This document shows positions 33,792 through 42,723 of a DNA stretch of 64,000 nt, in pieces. Within the stretch, counting starts at the first letter, position 1. Each line of letters starts with the position of its first letter. Origin of the DNA: Nocardia pseudobrasiliensis NBRC 108224. Lineage in GTDB: Bacteria > Actinomycetota > Actinomycetes > Mycobacteriales > Mycobacteriaceae. The notes under the pieces are model-generated. The model did no database searches and had not been told where the DNA came from. It saw nothing but the letters and a program-made list of their open reading frames with translations. Position numbers and translations under genes: made by a program. Location: contig NZ_BDBS01000005.1 of the NCBI RefSeq assembly GCF_001613105.1, forward strand, positions 372,001 through 436,000, in the 5' to 3' direction.

Positions 33792-34522
33792 CAGCTTACG
33801 AGTGTCGCGCGCAACCGATCGCTGGGCGCGATGCCCAACTCGGCGTCGAGGATTCGGCGTAGATTGCGGAACGCCTCGACCGCCTCGGCCCGGCGACCCG
33901 AGCTCTTGAGGGCGATGAGCAGCAGCTCCCACAGTCGCTCGTTGAACGGATCGGCGGCGATGAAGGTTTTGGAATTGACGATCACCTTCTGATAATTCTG
34001 CAGGCCGATCCACGAATCCAGCAGCGCCTCACGTGCGACGGCGCGCAACTGGTGCAACTGATCCGCGCGCGCGGCCACCAGGGGACCGTCGGCGACATCG
34101 GCCAGCGCGTCACCGCGCCACATGTTCAGCGCGTCCTCCAGCATGGCCGCCACCACCGAACGTGCCGAGGTGCCCAGGGCCAGTGCGTGTTCGACCTGTT
34201 CGGAGAAACGATAGGCGTCCACGCAGGCGCGGTCGATATTGAGCCGATAGTTCGAGGCCGATGATTCCAGCAGATCGGCGGGGAGTTTGTTTGCGCCGAA
34301 CCACTTCCGCAATCTTGCGATATGCGCGTGCAAGGCATTGACGGCATCGGTGGTTCCGGACAGCTGGAGTTCTTCGATGAGCTCGTCGCGCCGCATCCAC
34401 TCCCGGGGCCGAATCGCGAGAATTGCCACTATGCTGCGCAGTTTTCGGCCCGAGAGGGTGGCCTCGGCGCCGTCCATCATGATCTGCACGGGACCGAGCA
34501 TCGAAATACTGGTTGTCGCCAT
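33791..34522 (-). CDS. SARP-family transcriptional activator (wHTH + BTAD)
   Basis: A 243-residue short SARP. It has an OmpR-type winged helix (about 5-95; MLGPVQIMMDGAEATLSGRK, then VNALHAHIARLRKWFG) and a bacterial transcriptional activation domain (about 100-243; VDAYRFSEQVEHALALG, FNERLWELLLIALKSSGRRA). SARPs activate biosynthetic clusters by binding tandem heptamers at 11-bp spacing next to the -10 box. Such repeats occur at 27567, 32071 and 38078, each upstream of a transcription unit around this gene. Its own start has no such repeat. It is the likely pathway-specific activator. Confidence 0.9.
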   Translation of the reverse strand: MATTSISMLGPVQIMMDGAEATLSGRKLRSIVAILAIRPREWMRRDELIEELQLSGTTDAVNALHAHIARLRKWFGANKLPADLLESSASNYRLNIDRACVDAYRFSEQVEHALALGTSARSVVAAMLEDALNMWRGDALADVADGPLVAARADQLHQLRAVAREALLDSWIGLQNYQKVIVNSKTFIAADPFNERLWELLLIALKSSGRRAEAVEAFRNLRRILDAELGIAPSDRLRATLVS

Positions 34523-34594
34523 ACGTTGCCCACCATCCAGAACGCGCTGCAGCCGTTGCTGTACCGGGACCCCCCTCGACAGCGAATGCTAGCA

Positions 34595-36085
34595 CTACTG
34601 CTTTTCTACGGTGTGCAACGCAGCCGCGCGTGTGAACTCGAATGAGATCGCCTTCGGAGTCCGGGTCGCCCACCAATAACTGGTGCCGGTTCCGGGCCAG
34701 CATTGCCGGTTGTTTCCGGTGTGGTCGAGAAACCAGCTGTCGCAACCCGAGTTCCATACCGAACGGGAAAGTTTCGAATGCAACCATCGATTGAATTCCC
34801 GCTGGATCTCCGGGCGCACCTCCATCCGGGTCGCGCCGCCGCGGCGCAGCATGCCGAGACATTCGGTGATGTAGCGGATCTGCGCCTCGATGACGAACAG
34901 GATGGACTGGGCCCCGCCGCCGGAGTTCGGTCCCATGATCAGGAACAGATTCGGGAATCCGGCCACGGTCATGCCGAGGTAGGCCCGCATACCGTCGCGC
35001 CAGGCCCGCGCGATGGTGTATCCGTCTCGGCCCACGATATGTTCACCGGCGCAGCGATTGTCGGTGTCGAAGCCGGTGGCCAGCACGATCACATCGGCCT
35101 CGTGCAGCACGCCGTCGGCGGTGCGCACCCCGCTCGGCTCGAATTCCGTGATGCCCGCGGTGACCAGATCGACGTCCGGTCGGCACAGCGCCGGGTAGTA
35201 GTCGCTGGTCAGCAGGATCCGCTTGCAGCCGATGGTGTAGTCGGGAATCAGCTTGGCCCGCAATGCCGGATCCGGCACCTGTCGGCGCAGCGTCCGCAGC
35301 GCCGCCCAGCGCAGCACCCGCAGCAGGCGCGGATGCAGGAATCCGGCCACCGGCACCTCGTGGGTCCAGAAGGCGAAATTGCGATACAGCGCGGCCAGCC
35401 CGGGGACGCGCGACAGCAGCCGACGCTCGCGCGCGCCGATGGCGCGATTCGGCTTGGGCAGCACCCAGTGCGGGGTGCGCTGGAAAACCGTCACCCGCTC
35501 GGCCACCCCGGCGACGGCGGGAACCAGTTGCACCGCACTGGCTCCCGTGCCGATCACCGCGACCCGCTTACCGGCGAGATCGAGTGCGGGGTCCCATTCG
35601 GCGGTGTGCACGATCGGACCGGCGAACCGGTCCTGGCCCGCGAATTCGGGGCGATGTGGTCGATGCAGCACGCCATTGCACAGCACGACCACACGCGGGC
35701 AGTAGAGTTCGCCGCCGCGGGTCCGCACCCACCAGCGATCCACGGCGTCGTCGAATTCGTAGGACACCACCTCGGAGTCGAAGCGAATATGCGCCTCGAG
35801 GGCAAAGTCCTTCACCACCCGCCGGGCGTAGTCGAGGATCTCCGGCTGGTCGGCGTAGAGCTTGCTCCATCCGGTGTGCGGGGCGAAGGAATACGAATAC
35901 ATCAGCGACATGACATCGCACGCGCAGCCCGGATAGGTATTGCTGCGCCAGGTACCGCCGATCTCGTGCGCCTTCTCCAGGATCACGAAATTGTCGACGC
36001 CCGCCCGACGCAGGCCGACGCCCATACCCACACCGGCCATCCCGGCTCCGACGATCAAAACATCCGGATAGCTGAAATCTGGCAT
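34595..36085 (-). CDS. Baeyer-Villiger-type flavin monooxygenase
   Basis: A 496-residue flavoprotein. The N-terminal FAD site is VLIVGAGMAGVGMGVGL, the BVMO fingerprint FAGPIVHTAEWD fits FxGxxxHxxxW(P/D) near 160, and the NADPH-site motif VAVIGTGASAVQLVP is near 180. FQRTPHWVLPKP is also typical of the group. It should insert oxygen next to a carbonyl of a ketone, using NADPH and O2. It is 28 bases downstream of the diacylglycerol-kinase-like gene and is the third gene of the operon starting at 38023. Substrate is unknown; lipid or terpenoid ketones are typical of relatives. Confidence 0.87.
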   Translation of the reverse strand: MPDFSYPDVLIVGAGMAGVGMGVGLRRAGVDNFVILEKAHEIGGTWRSNTYPGCACDVMSLMYSYSFAPHTGWSKLYADQPEILDYARRVVKDFALEAHIRFDSEVVSYEFDDAVDRWWVRTRGGELYCPRVVVLCNGVLHRPHRPEFAGQDRFAGPIVHTAEWDPALDLAGKRVAVIGTGASAVQLVPAVAGVAERVTVFQRTPHWVLPKPNRAIGARERRLLSRVPGLAALYRNFAFWTHEVPVAGFLHPRLLRVLRWAALRTLRRQVPDPALRAKLIPDYTIGCKRILLTSDYYPALCRPDVDLVTAGITEFEPSGVRTADGVLHEADVIVLATGFDTDNRCAGEHIVGRDGYTIARAWRDGMRAYLGMTVAGFPNLFLIMGPNSGGGAQSILFVIEAQIRYITECLGMLRRGGATRMEVRPEIQREFNRWLHSKLSRSVWNSGCDSWFLDHTGNNRQCWPGTGTSYWWATRTPKAISFEFTRAAALHTVEKQ

Positions 36086-36113
36086 GTGCCACCTCGTTTC
36101 GCTCGGTCGACGG

Positions 36114-37025
36114 TCAGGGTCCGTCGCACTCGGGCGTCAGTACCCGCAGTGCGCGCGGCAGGATGTGCAGGCCGTAGCCGGTATGGGTGCCCGGCATGAG
36201 TTCGCCGTCGTGTTCGATCAGCAGGGGCTCGCCGTCGGTGCGTTCCAACCGGATTCGCCGTCCCCTGCCGTAGTGCACCCCGGGCAGGTCGTCGATCGCG
36301 CCGGTGAACGCGACGCGGAACAGTTCCGGCAGATCGACGACGGCGGTGGCCACGCAGACATCCAGCAGTCCGTCGTCGAGTATCGAATGCGGCAGCAGGC
36401 GAAAATCGCCGCCGCGATGGCGCATTCCGCCGATATCGGCCACGACGATGCGGTCCTCGACCAGTATTTCGCCGTCGACGATCACCCGGCCCGGGAACGG
36501 CCGATAGCTCGCGGCGGCCGCTACCGTCGCGCGCAGCAGCAGATCTCGGCCGTGGCCCTCGATTTCGGTGGCCGCCAGTAATGTCGCGGGCAGCAGCCCC
36601 GCGGCGCAGCCCAGCAGCACGGGGACCTCGAATTCCTCGAGCCGGGCCAGATCGATCGCGCGCCAAGGCGGTTCCGGACGTAGCGCGATCGTCACGACCT
36701 CTTCCCACGGTCGATGCCCCCACAGCCCGCGGAAACTGGAATTACCCGTCCCGCCCGGTGCGATCAGCAATGCGGGCGCCTGGCCGGTCAATTCGTCGAG
36801 CATCCGCAGCGCCGCCGCGACCTGTCCGGCCGTGCCGTCGCCGCCGACGGCGACCACCACATCGGGCCGGTATGCGAGGACCTGTTCGACCACCCGCGCC
36901 TCGGTCGACGTCGCCGTCGTCTCGATGCTGCGCAGTGCGATGGCGTCCAGCTTCTCCAGCGCGCGCATCAGCGCGCCGGTATCGCCGCCGGCGGCCGGAT
37001 TCACCACTGCCAGAACGGGAATCAC
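36114..37025 (-). CDS. diacylglycerol/lipid kinase-family protein
   Basis: A 303-residue lipid kinase of the DagK/LCB5 family. The N-terminal catalytic domain has VVNPAAGGDTGALM, the nucleotide loop VVAVGGDGTAGQV and IAPGGTGNSSFR, and the C-terminal beta-sandwich ends near LRVLTPECDG. It should phosphorylate a lipid hydroxyl such as that of diacylglycerol or a long-chain base. GTG 37025 overlaps the stop of the DUF2156 gene (GTGA), so the two proteins are made together. No membrane helix, as is usual. Confidence 0.87.
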   Translation of the reverse strand: MIPVLAVVNPAAGGDTGALMRALEKLDAIALRSIETTATSTEARVVEQVLAYRPDVVVAVGGDGTAGQVAAALRMLDELTGQAPALLIAPGGTGNSSFRGLWGHRPWEEVVTIALRPEPPWRAIDLARLEEFEVPVLLGCAAGLLPATLLAATEIEGHGRDLLLRATVAAAASYRPFPGRVIVDGEILVEDRIVVADIGGMRHRGGDFRLLPHSILDDGLLDVCVATAVVDLPELFRVAFTGAIDDLPGVHYGRGRRIRLERTDGEPLLIEHDGELMPGTHTGYGLHILPRALRVLTPECDGP

Positions 37026-38023
37026 AGCGCGTTGGTCATCCGCAGCAGGCTCCACACCGCGCCCGGGGTGAGCCGTCCACCGACCGCGAGATATTCGGGG
37101 AAGACCAGTGTCGGCTGCCACTTCAGCTTGTATTCGAGCTGACTGCGTGCGGGATAGACGCGCGCACCGTGGTCGGCGAGCAGTCGCACCGCGCGGGCGG
37201 TGACGCGGTCGGCGGTCGGAAGTTCCAGTGCGGGATCGAGTCCGGTGAACGGGGTGAAGCCGAAGTGCAGCCAGCGGGCGCCCTCGCGCCGGAAATCGCG
37301 CATGGCGGTGAAATTCACCGCCTCCATGACGCCGGGCACGGTACCGGGCAGGCGGCGGCTGAGATCGTGCAGCCAGCCGCGATGAGCGCCGTAGGCGGGA
37401 GCGTAGGAGATGTAGCCGACCGGTGCGCCGCCGATCCGCGCCAGATACAGTCGGCGCAGCCGCTGTGCGGGGCCGCCGATCTCGCCGACCAGGAACCGTA
37501 ATGGTTTGGCGTGCCGCCCCTTCGAACGCAGCCACCGCTGATCGATATCGGCGAGTGCGTCACGGTGGCGGAGGGCGTCGACCCGTTCGACCACCAGTCC
37601 GGCGCGCTGGGCGCGGGAGATCTTGTTGCGCAAGCGCATGAAGCGCTTCCCGGCCAGTTCGGTCTGATCGAGAGCCACCGCGTACGAGGCGCCGATCTGA
37701 TTGACCGGCATACCGAGTTCGGCGTACAGGGCGGCGTCGGCGCGCTGTACCTGCACGGCCACCACCTTCCTGCGTTCGTCGACCGCATGACCGAGGAATC
37801 GGCGCAGCAGCTCCGCCCGGCGCTCCGCGGCGGCGACGGGGCCGCCGAATTGAATCAGATGGCGACCCCAGCGGCGGTAGCAGATGAAGCCGGGCACATC
37901 CGGAACCGTGAAGTACAGATTGTCCCGATTGAGAGCGAGATAGGCGCTGGGATTATCGGCATACCGCCGGAGAACATCGCGGCGGATATCCTCCCTGCAC
38001 GGTGTCACATCCGATGAAACCAA
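37022..38023 (-). CDS. DUF2156 (LPG synthase C-terminal-like) aminoacyl/acyl transferase
   Basis: A 333-residue stand-alone GNAT-fold domain as found at the C-terminus of phosphatidylglycerol lysyltransferases (NPSAYLALNRDNLYF, RRWGRHLIQFGGPVAA, FMRLRNKISRAQRAGLVVER, GTVPGVMEAVNFTAMRDFRR, LEYKLKWQPTLVFPEY). It lacks the membrane flippase half. Related proteins move an amino acid from aminoacyl-tRNA onto a lipid or peptide. It opens a three-gene operon with the lipid kinase and the Baeyer-Villiger enzyme, and diverges from the aldehyde dehydrogenase operon across a two-sided SARP-type array. Substrate is inferred to be lipid-like. Confidence 0.82.
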   Translation of the reverse strand: MVSSDVTPCREDIRRDVLRRYADNPSAYLALNRDNLYFTVPDVPGFICYRRWGRHLIQFGGPVAAAERRAELLRRFLGHAVDERRKVVAVQVQRADAALYAELGMPVNQIGASYAVALDQTELAGKRFMRLRNKISRAQRAGLVVERVDALRHRDALADIDQRWLRSKGRHAKPLRFLVGEIGGPAQRLRRLYLARIGGAPVGYISYAPAYGAHRGWLHDLSRRLPGTVPGVMEAVNFTAMRDFRREGARWLHFGFTPFTGLDPALELPTADRVTARAVRLLADHGARVYPARSQLEYKLKWQPTLVFPEYLAVGGRLTPGAVWSLLRMTNAL

Positions 38024-38077
38024 CGGTGATCGGCCCTTTCAGCGAGATCGATCGGTGCGATCCAGCATGGCCACTCG

Positions 38078-38140
38078 TCCTGACGACTGGCTGATCCGTT
38101 TGCTGAGCCACGTCAGCAATAGGTCAGCAACATTTCAGTG
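38078..38140. promoter_or_regulatory. two-sided SARP-type heptamer array in divergent promoter
   Basis: Minus-strand heptamers GTCAGGA (38084-38078), ATCAGCC (38095-38089) and CTCAGCA (38107-38101) face the DUF2156 operon. Plus-strand GTCAGCA (38112), GTCAGCA (38123) and TTCAGTG (38134) face the aldehyde dehydrogenase operon. Periods are 11, 12 (minus) and 11, 11 (plus) bp; the array has near mirror symmetry about 38109. Confidence 0.7.
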
Positions 38141-38164
38141 CCGCCCGGCAGGCTGGCATCCACG

Positions 38165-39769
38165 ATGACGACGGCGCAGCATACGAAGCCATACACCTAC
38201 GGCAGCTATGTGGGTGGTGCAGACATTGGCGGCGACACCTGGGTGCATGTGCTGTCGTCCCGTGCGATCTTCGAGGACTCCTTCGCGAGCCTGCGGCTCA
38301 AACGCGATCTCGATCGCGGCGCGGTGGCGCTGGCGTCGGTGCCGCCGGGTGTGGTCGTGGGCCGGGTGGCCGTCGCCGACGAGACCACCGCCGCGCGAGC
38401 GCTGACGGTGGCGGCCGAGGCGGCGGTGCTCTGGCGGGCCGCGCCCGTCGCCGATCGGGTCGAATTCCTCGCCAGGGCACGGGAACTGCTGCTGGACAAG
38501 GCCGATGCCATCGTCCGGATGCTCACCCTGGAGGGCCATCCGCTGGAGTTGGCGCGCTGGGAGTTCCGCGGCTTCCTCGAGATGTGCGAACAGTCCACGC
38601 GGGAATTCGTGCGCGGGCAGCTGTGCACCGAATATCGCACCGCCGACGATCGGGTGCGCCTGATCCGCCGCTGTGCCGACGGGGTGGTGTGCGTGAATCC
38701 CCCCGCGAACGCGCCCATGTCGAGTGCGCTGCTGGCCGCGACCGCGGTGGTCGCGGGCAATGCGGTGGTGGTGCGCGCACCTCGCGCGGCGCCGCTGGGC
38801 GTGACCTACGCCCTGCGCGAGATCGTGGCCCCGGCCCTGGCCGCGGTGGGCGCACCGCCCGGCGCGATCGGGAGTCTGTGCGGTGATCCGGAATGGCTGC
38901 TGCGCATGTGGCTGGACAGCCCGCGCGTGGACGACATCATGTACTTCGGCGGGGTGGAATCGGGACGGGAGCTGGAAAGGCGTTGTGTCGCAGCGGGAAA
39001 GAAGCCGATTCTGGAGCTCGCGGGCAATGACATCGTGCTGATCTGGCGCGATGCCGATCTGACCGCGGCCGCGCGGGCGGTCACCGAGAGCTTCTTCGGC
39101 TCGGGACAGCTGTGCATGATTCCGAATCAGGTGGTGGTGCATCCGGCGGTGGCCGATGAGCTGCTCGCCCGGGTCGTCGAGCTGGCCGAACAGCTGCGGC
39201 CCGGCTATCCGGACGATGAGGGTGTCGTGCTGTCGCCGGTGCTGCGCCACGATCGGTTCCACGCCGTCCTGGCCGATGCGGTGGCGCACGGCGCGACCGT
39301 GGTCACCGGCGGTTCGAACATGCACCTGGACGGGTCGGCCGATTCCGCGGGATTCTTCCTGCGGCCCACCGTCGTTCGCGTGGACGGTCTGGCCGCCGCC
39401 CGGGAGCTGGTCGCCGTACGGGAGGAGACGTTCTTTCCCCTCGTGCCGGTGATCGTGCCCGAGGCCGAGGACGACGAGCGCCTGCTGGAGGCGTGCCTGC
39501 GGTTCGTCGACGGCAATCGCTACGGACTGCGGAACTCGCTGTGGGCCCGCGATGCCCAGGTGATCGATCGATATGTGGCCAGTGTGACCAACGGCGGCCT
39601 GATCAAGGTCAACGAATCCCATATCGCGTTCACCGCGCCGCTGCCCTCGCACGGCGGAACCGGGCTCACCGGAGGAGTTTTCGGCGAGGCCAACTATCCG
39701 ATGCTGCGGGCCTCGCATCTGCAGGGCGTCGCGATCTCCGCGGCCGGTCAACCGTACGGATACCGGTAG
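38165..39769 (+). CDS. aldehyde dehydrogenase family protein
   Basis: A 534-residue NAD(P)-dependent aldehyde dehydrogenase. The general-base Glu is in LELAGND (about 290) and the nucleophilic Cys in GSGQLCMIPNQ (about 317). The N-terminal cofactor region includes VVCVNPPANAPMSSALLA. It carries a longer N-terminus than typical members (about 60 extra residues), with SSRAIFEDSFASLRLKRDLD. ATG 38165 is 31 bases after the start of the last SARP-type heptamer and has no binding site, so a leaderless message is plausible. First gene of a five-gene operon; the next starts 8 bases later. Confidence 0.88.
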   Translation: MTTAQHTKPYTYGSYVGGADIGGDTWVHVLSSRAIFEDSFASLRLKRDLDRGAVALASVPPGVVVGRVAVADETTAARALTVAAEAAVLWRAAPVADRVEFLARARELLLDKADAIVRMLTLEGHPLELARWEFRGFLEMCEQSTREFVRGQLCTEYRTADDRVRLIRRCADGVVCVNPPANAPMSSALLAATAVVAGNAVVVRAPRAAPLGVTYALREIVAPALAAVGAPPGAIGSLCGDPEWLLRMWLDSPRVDDIMYFGGVESGRELERRCVAAGKKPILELAGNDIVLIWRDADLTAAARAVTESFFGSGQLCMIPNQVVVHPAVADELLARVVELAEQLRPGYPDDEGVVLSPVLRHDRFHAVLADAVAHGATVVTGGSNMHLDGSADSAGFFLRPTVVRVDGLAAARELVAVREETFFPLVPVIVPEAEDDERLLEACLRFVDGNRYGLRNSLWARDAQVIDRYVASVTNGGLIKVNESHIAFTAPLPSHGGTGLTGGVFGEANYPMLRASHLQGVAISAAGQPYGYR

Positions 39770-39777
39770 GGGTGGGC

Positions 39778-40905
39778 ATGCGTACCCTCGACGAGGCGCG
39801 GACCATGTGCGAAAAGCACATTCCCGGACTGTATTCCGCGCTCGCGGACATTCCGCTGACCGAGCTGGAACGACCCGGCAATCCCGGGCTGGAGTTGTTC
39901 CGCAAGTTCGGCGGGCCAGGACTGGTGATCCCGAACGCGTACGGTGGCCGCGGCGTCGATCCGCTCGACGCGGTGTGCGTGATGCGCGCGGTCGCCTCCG
40001 TCGCACCCTCGCTGGCGGTCGCCACCACCATGCACCACTTCTCGGTCGCGACGCTGTTCACCCTCGCCGACAGCCTGCGCGCCGCGGGCACCGAATGGGC
40101 GATCCTGGAGGGTATCGCCGACCAGAACCTGCTCGTCTCTTCCGGTTTCGCCGAGGGGCGGCCCGGCGGCGGCATTCTGTCGCCGACGATGACCGCGACC
40201 CCGGCCGAGCGCGGCTATCGGGTCAGCGGTTCCAAGCGGCCGTGCAGTATGGCCGCCTCGATGGATCTGCTCTCGGCCAGCGCGGTCGTGCCCGGTGAAT
40301 CCGAACCGGTGATGCTGCTGATACCCGCTGCCGCCGAGGGGATTTCGACGCATCCGTTCTGGGCCAGCGCCATTCTGGCCGGGGCCGAGAGTGATGAGGT
40401 ACGCCTGAACGATGTATTCGTCGACGAGCGCCTGGCCGTGCGGGCCACGGTGGACGACTCGGGCGCGGTCGACGAATTACAGACCGTCGGATTCATCTGG
40501 TTCGAACTGCTGATCTGCGCGTGCTACCTCGGCATGGCCAGCGCGCTGGTGGAGCGGGTGTTCCGCGCCGGTCGTGCGAGTCGGGAGACGCTGTCCTGGT
40601 TGGGGATTCGGCTGGAGACCGCGGCCCTGCTGCTGGAATCGGTGGCGCGACTGCTGATCGAGGGCCGCGCCGACAATCCCGCCTTGGCGCAGACCATGAT
40701 CGCCCGCTTCGCGGTGCAGGACGCCATCGGGGAGACGGCCGCGCGGGCGCTGGAAACCCTCGGCGGCACGGCCTTTGTCACCGATCCCGATATCGCCTAC
40801 CTCGCCACGGCGAGCCGCTGTCTCGCATTCCATCCACCCGCTCGCCAGGCCTGCGGTGACAGCCTCGCCGAAAGTCTGGCGGGCGGCACCTTCCGGATCG
40901 ACTGA
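39778..40905 (+). CDS. acyl-CoA dehydrogenase-family flavoprotein
   Basis: A 375-residue acyl-CoA dehydrogenase-like protein. The N-terminal helical part has FGGPGLVIPNAYGGRGVDPL, the middle beta domain TATPAERGYRVSGSKRPCS, and the C-terminal helices end ETLGGTAFVTDPDIAYLAT. Desaturation or oxidation of a CoA- or carrier-bound acyl chain is expected; some family members act on other substrates. The place of the catalytic Glu is not clear in the usual IYEG/TYEG position, so the exact chemistry is open. Starts 8 bases after the dehydrogenase stop with AGGGGTGGG upstream. Confidence 0.82.
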   Translation: MRTLDEARTMCEKHIPGLYSALADIPLTELERPGNPGLELFRKFGGPGLVIPNAYGGRGVDPLDAVCVMRAVASVAPSLAVATTMHHFSVATLFTLADSLRAAGTEWAILEGIADQNLLVSSGFAEGRPGGGILSPTMTATPAERGYRVSGSKRPCSMAASMDLLSASAVVPGESEPVMLLIPAAAEGISTHPFWASAILAGAESDEVRLNDVFVDERLAVRATVDDSGAVDELQTVGFIWFELLICACYLGMASALVERVFRAGRASRETLSWLGIRLETAALLLESVARLLIEGRADNPALAQTMIARFAVQDAIGETAARALETLGGTAFVTDPDIAYLATASRCLAFHPPARQACGDSLAESLAGGTFRID

Positions 40906-40915
40906 AAGTGACGAT

Positions 40916-42193
40916 ATGACCATTGAGCACAGCGATCCAGTCGCGAACGATACGGCCTGGGTGGCGCGGGCCTACCGCGACAACCTCAGCTCGGGCCGGG
41001 CGCGCATCGCGGAACTGATCGGCGGGCAGGTGGAGGTCGCCTCCGAGGGCGCGTGGGTGACCACGATCGATGGCGAAAAGTACCTCAACGCGGGCGGTTA
41101 CGGGGTTTTCATCACCGGCGCGCGACATCCGGTGGTGGTCGGCGAGGTGCAGCGGCAGCTGCAGCGGCATCCGATCGGCACGCGAATGTTCTTGGAGCCC
41201 ACCGCCGCTCGGGCCGCGGGCATGCTGGCCCGGATCGCGCCCGAGGGTCTCGAGCGGGTGCACTTCTGCGGATCGGGGGCCGAGGCGACCGAGACCGCGA
41301 TCAAGATCGCCCGGCTGTCCGGGCACCGGCATCTGATCTCCATGCACGGCGGATATCACGGCAAAACCCTCGGTGCGCTGTCGGTCACGGCGAAAAGCCT
41401 GTTCCAGGACCCGTTTCGGCCGCTGCTACCCGATGTGACCCATATTCCCTACAACGATGTGCCCGCGCTGCACGCGGCGCTGGAACGTTCGGCGGGCCCG
41501 GCGTGCGTGATCGTCGAACCCGTACAGGGCGAGGCCGGGGTGGTGCTGCCGCTGCCCGGCTATCTGCACAGCGTGCGCGCGCTGTGCTCGGAGTTCGGCG
41601 CGCTGCTGGTGGTCGACGAGATCCAGACCGGACTGGGCCGCCTGGGCGCCTGGTGGGGTTCCGATCTCGAGGGGATTCGGCCCGATATCCTGTTGTCCGG
41701 CAAGGCGCTCGGCGGGGGAGTGCTGCCGGTCGCGGCGGCCATCGCGACCGAGCGGGCCTATTCGGTGCTCGACCGCGATCCCTTCCTGCACACCTCGACC
41801 TTCTCCGCCGCGCCGGTGGCCATGGCGGCGGTGTGCGGCGCGCTCATCGCCATCGAACAGGACGGGCTGGTGGAGCGGGCCGCGCTGCTCGGGGCCGAAT
41901 TGCTCTCCGCGATCACCGATATCGCGGTAGCCGCGCTGGGCGTGCAGATCCGGCAGGTGCGCGGGCGCGGCCTGCTGATCGGAATCGAGTTCGTGGATCC
42001 GGCGCTGGCGGGCGAACTGCTGATCGAACTGGTCCGCCGCCGCGTCATCCCCAGTCATTCGCTCAATTGCGAACGCGTGCTGCGGCTCACGCCGCCCGCC
42101 GTCATGGATCGCGACGAGGTGGAGTTCCTGCTGGATCGCTTCGCGCAGGCGGTCACGGCGCTGGCCGATCGGTATCCCCACAGCGAAAGGTGA
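40916..42193 (+). CDS. class III (fold type I) PLP aminotransferase
   Basis: A 425-residue PLP-dependent aminotransferase of the acetylornithine/4-aminobutyrate type. Cofactor motifs are CGSGAEATETAIKIARLSG (about 117), LLVVDEIQTGLGRLG (Asp that contacts the pyridine N, about 240) and the Schiff-base Lys in LLSGKALGGGVLP (about 262). It would convert an aldehyde or ketone to an amine, possibly the aldehyde handled by the adjacent dehydrogenase. Starts 10 bases after the previous stop, with GAAAGTG upstream. Confidence 0.9.
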   Translation: MTIEHSDPVANDTAWVARAYRDNLSSGRARIAELIGGQVEVASEGAWVTTIDGEKYLNAGGYGVFITGARHPVVVGEVQRQLQRHPIGTRMFLEPTAARAAGMLARIAPEGLERVHFCGSGAEATETAIKIARLSGHRHLISMHGGYHGKTLGALSVTAKSLFQDPFRPLLPDVTHIPYNDVPALHAALERSAGPACVIVEPVQGEAGVVLPLPGYLHSVRALCSEFGALLVVDEIQTGLGRLGAWWGSDLEGIRPDILLSGKALGGGVLPVAAAIATERAYSVLDRDPFLHTSTFSAAPVAMAAVCGALIAIEQDGLVERAALLGAELLSAITDIAVAALGVQIRQVRGRGLLIGIEFVDPALAGELLIELVRRRVIPSHSLNCERVLRLTPPAVMDRDEVEFLLDRFAQAVTALADRYPHSER

Positions 42194-42204
42194 GGTCGAC
42201 AACG

Positions 42205-42723
42205 ATGCGTGCGGTTCAACTCACGGTCGGCTCGGTCACCTGTCCGGCCGCCCGCGCCTACGCCCGGATCGCCGAATTCGAACGATATCCGGAGTTGGTG
42301 GCCGAGGTGCGATCGGTCATCGTGCACGACAGCCCCGACGGTGCTCCGATGAGCAGCGATTGGGAGGTGTATTTCCGCAACGGGCCGCTGCGCTGGTCGG
42401 AGGTGGACTACTTCCAGCCCGAGCAGCGGCGCATCGTCTTCGAACAGACCACCGGCGATTTCGACATCTTCCGCGGCACCTGGCGGGTGGAGAGCGTGGA
42501 CGCGGGTTGCGCGGTGCATTTCGAGGCCGCGTTCGACTTCGGAATCCCCAGTCTCGCGGGAATTCTGGAGCCGGTCGCGGAGAAGGTGCTCAAGGAGGGC
42601 ATCGCAGTGGCGCTGTTCCAACTGCTCGGCGACGCGCAGGTGATCGACGATGCCGCGGTCGCGGCGGCCGTGGCAGCCAAACTCGCGCTGTCGGGCGTCG
42701 CTTCGGAAGGCCGGGCGCTATGA
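42205..42723 (+). CDS. SRPBCC (START-fold, cyclase/dehydrase-like) protein
   Basis: A 172-residue SRPBCC protein (VTCPAARAYARIAEFERYPE, VYFRNGPLRWSEVDYFQPEQ, FEQTTGDFDIFRGTWRVE, CAVHFEAAFDFGIPSLAGIL). The fold makes a deep hydrophobic pocket; family members carry hydrophobic compounds, act as aromatase/cyclases in polyketide pathways, or bind CoQ. There is no polyketide synthase here, so binding or tailoring of a lipid intermediate is more likely. The start has AAAGGTGAGG upstream; its stop overlaps the next start (ATGA). Confidence 0.87.
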   Translation: MRAVQLTVGSVTCPAARAYARIAEFERYPELVAEVRSVIVHDSPDGAPMSSDWEVYFRNGPLRWSEVDYFQPEQRRIVFEQTTGDFDIFRGTWRVESVDAGCAVHFEAAFDFGIPSLAGILEPVAEKVLKEGIAVALFQLLGDAQVIDDAAVAAAVAAKLALSGVASEGRAL

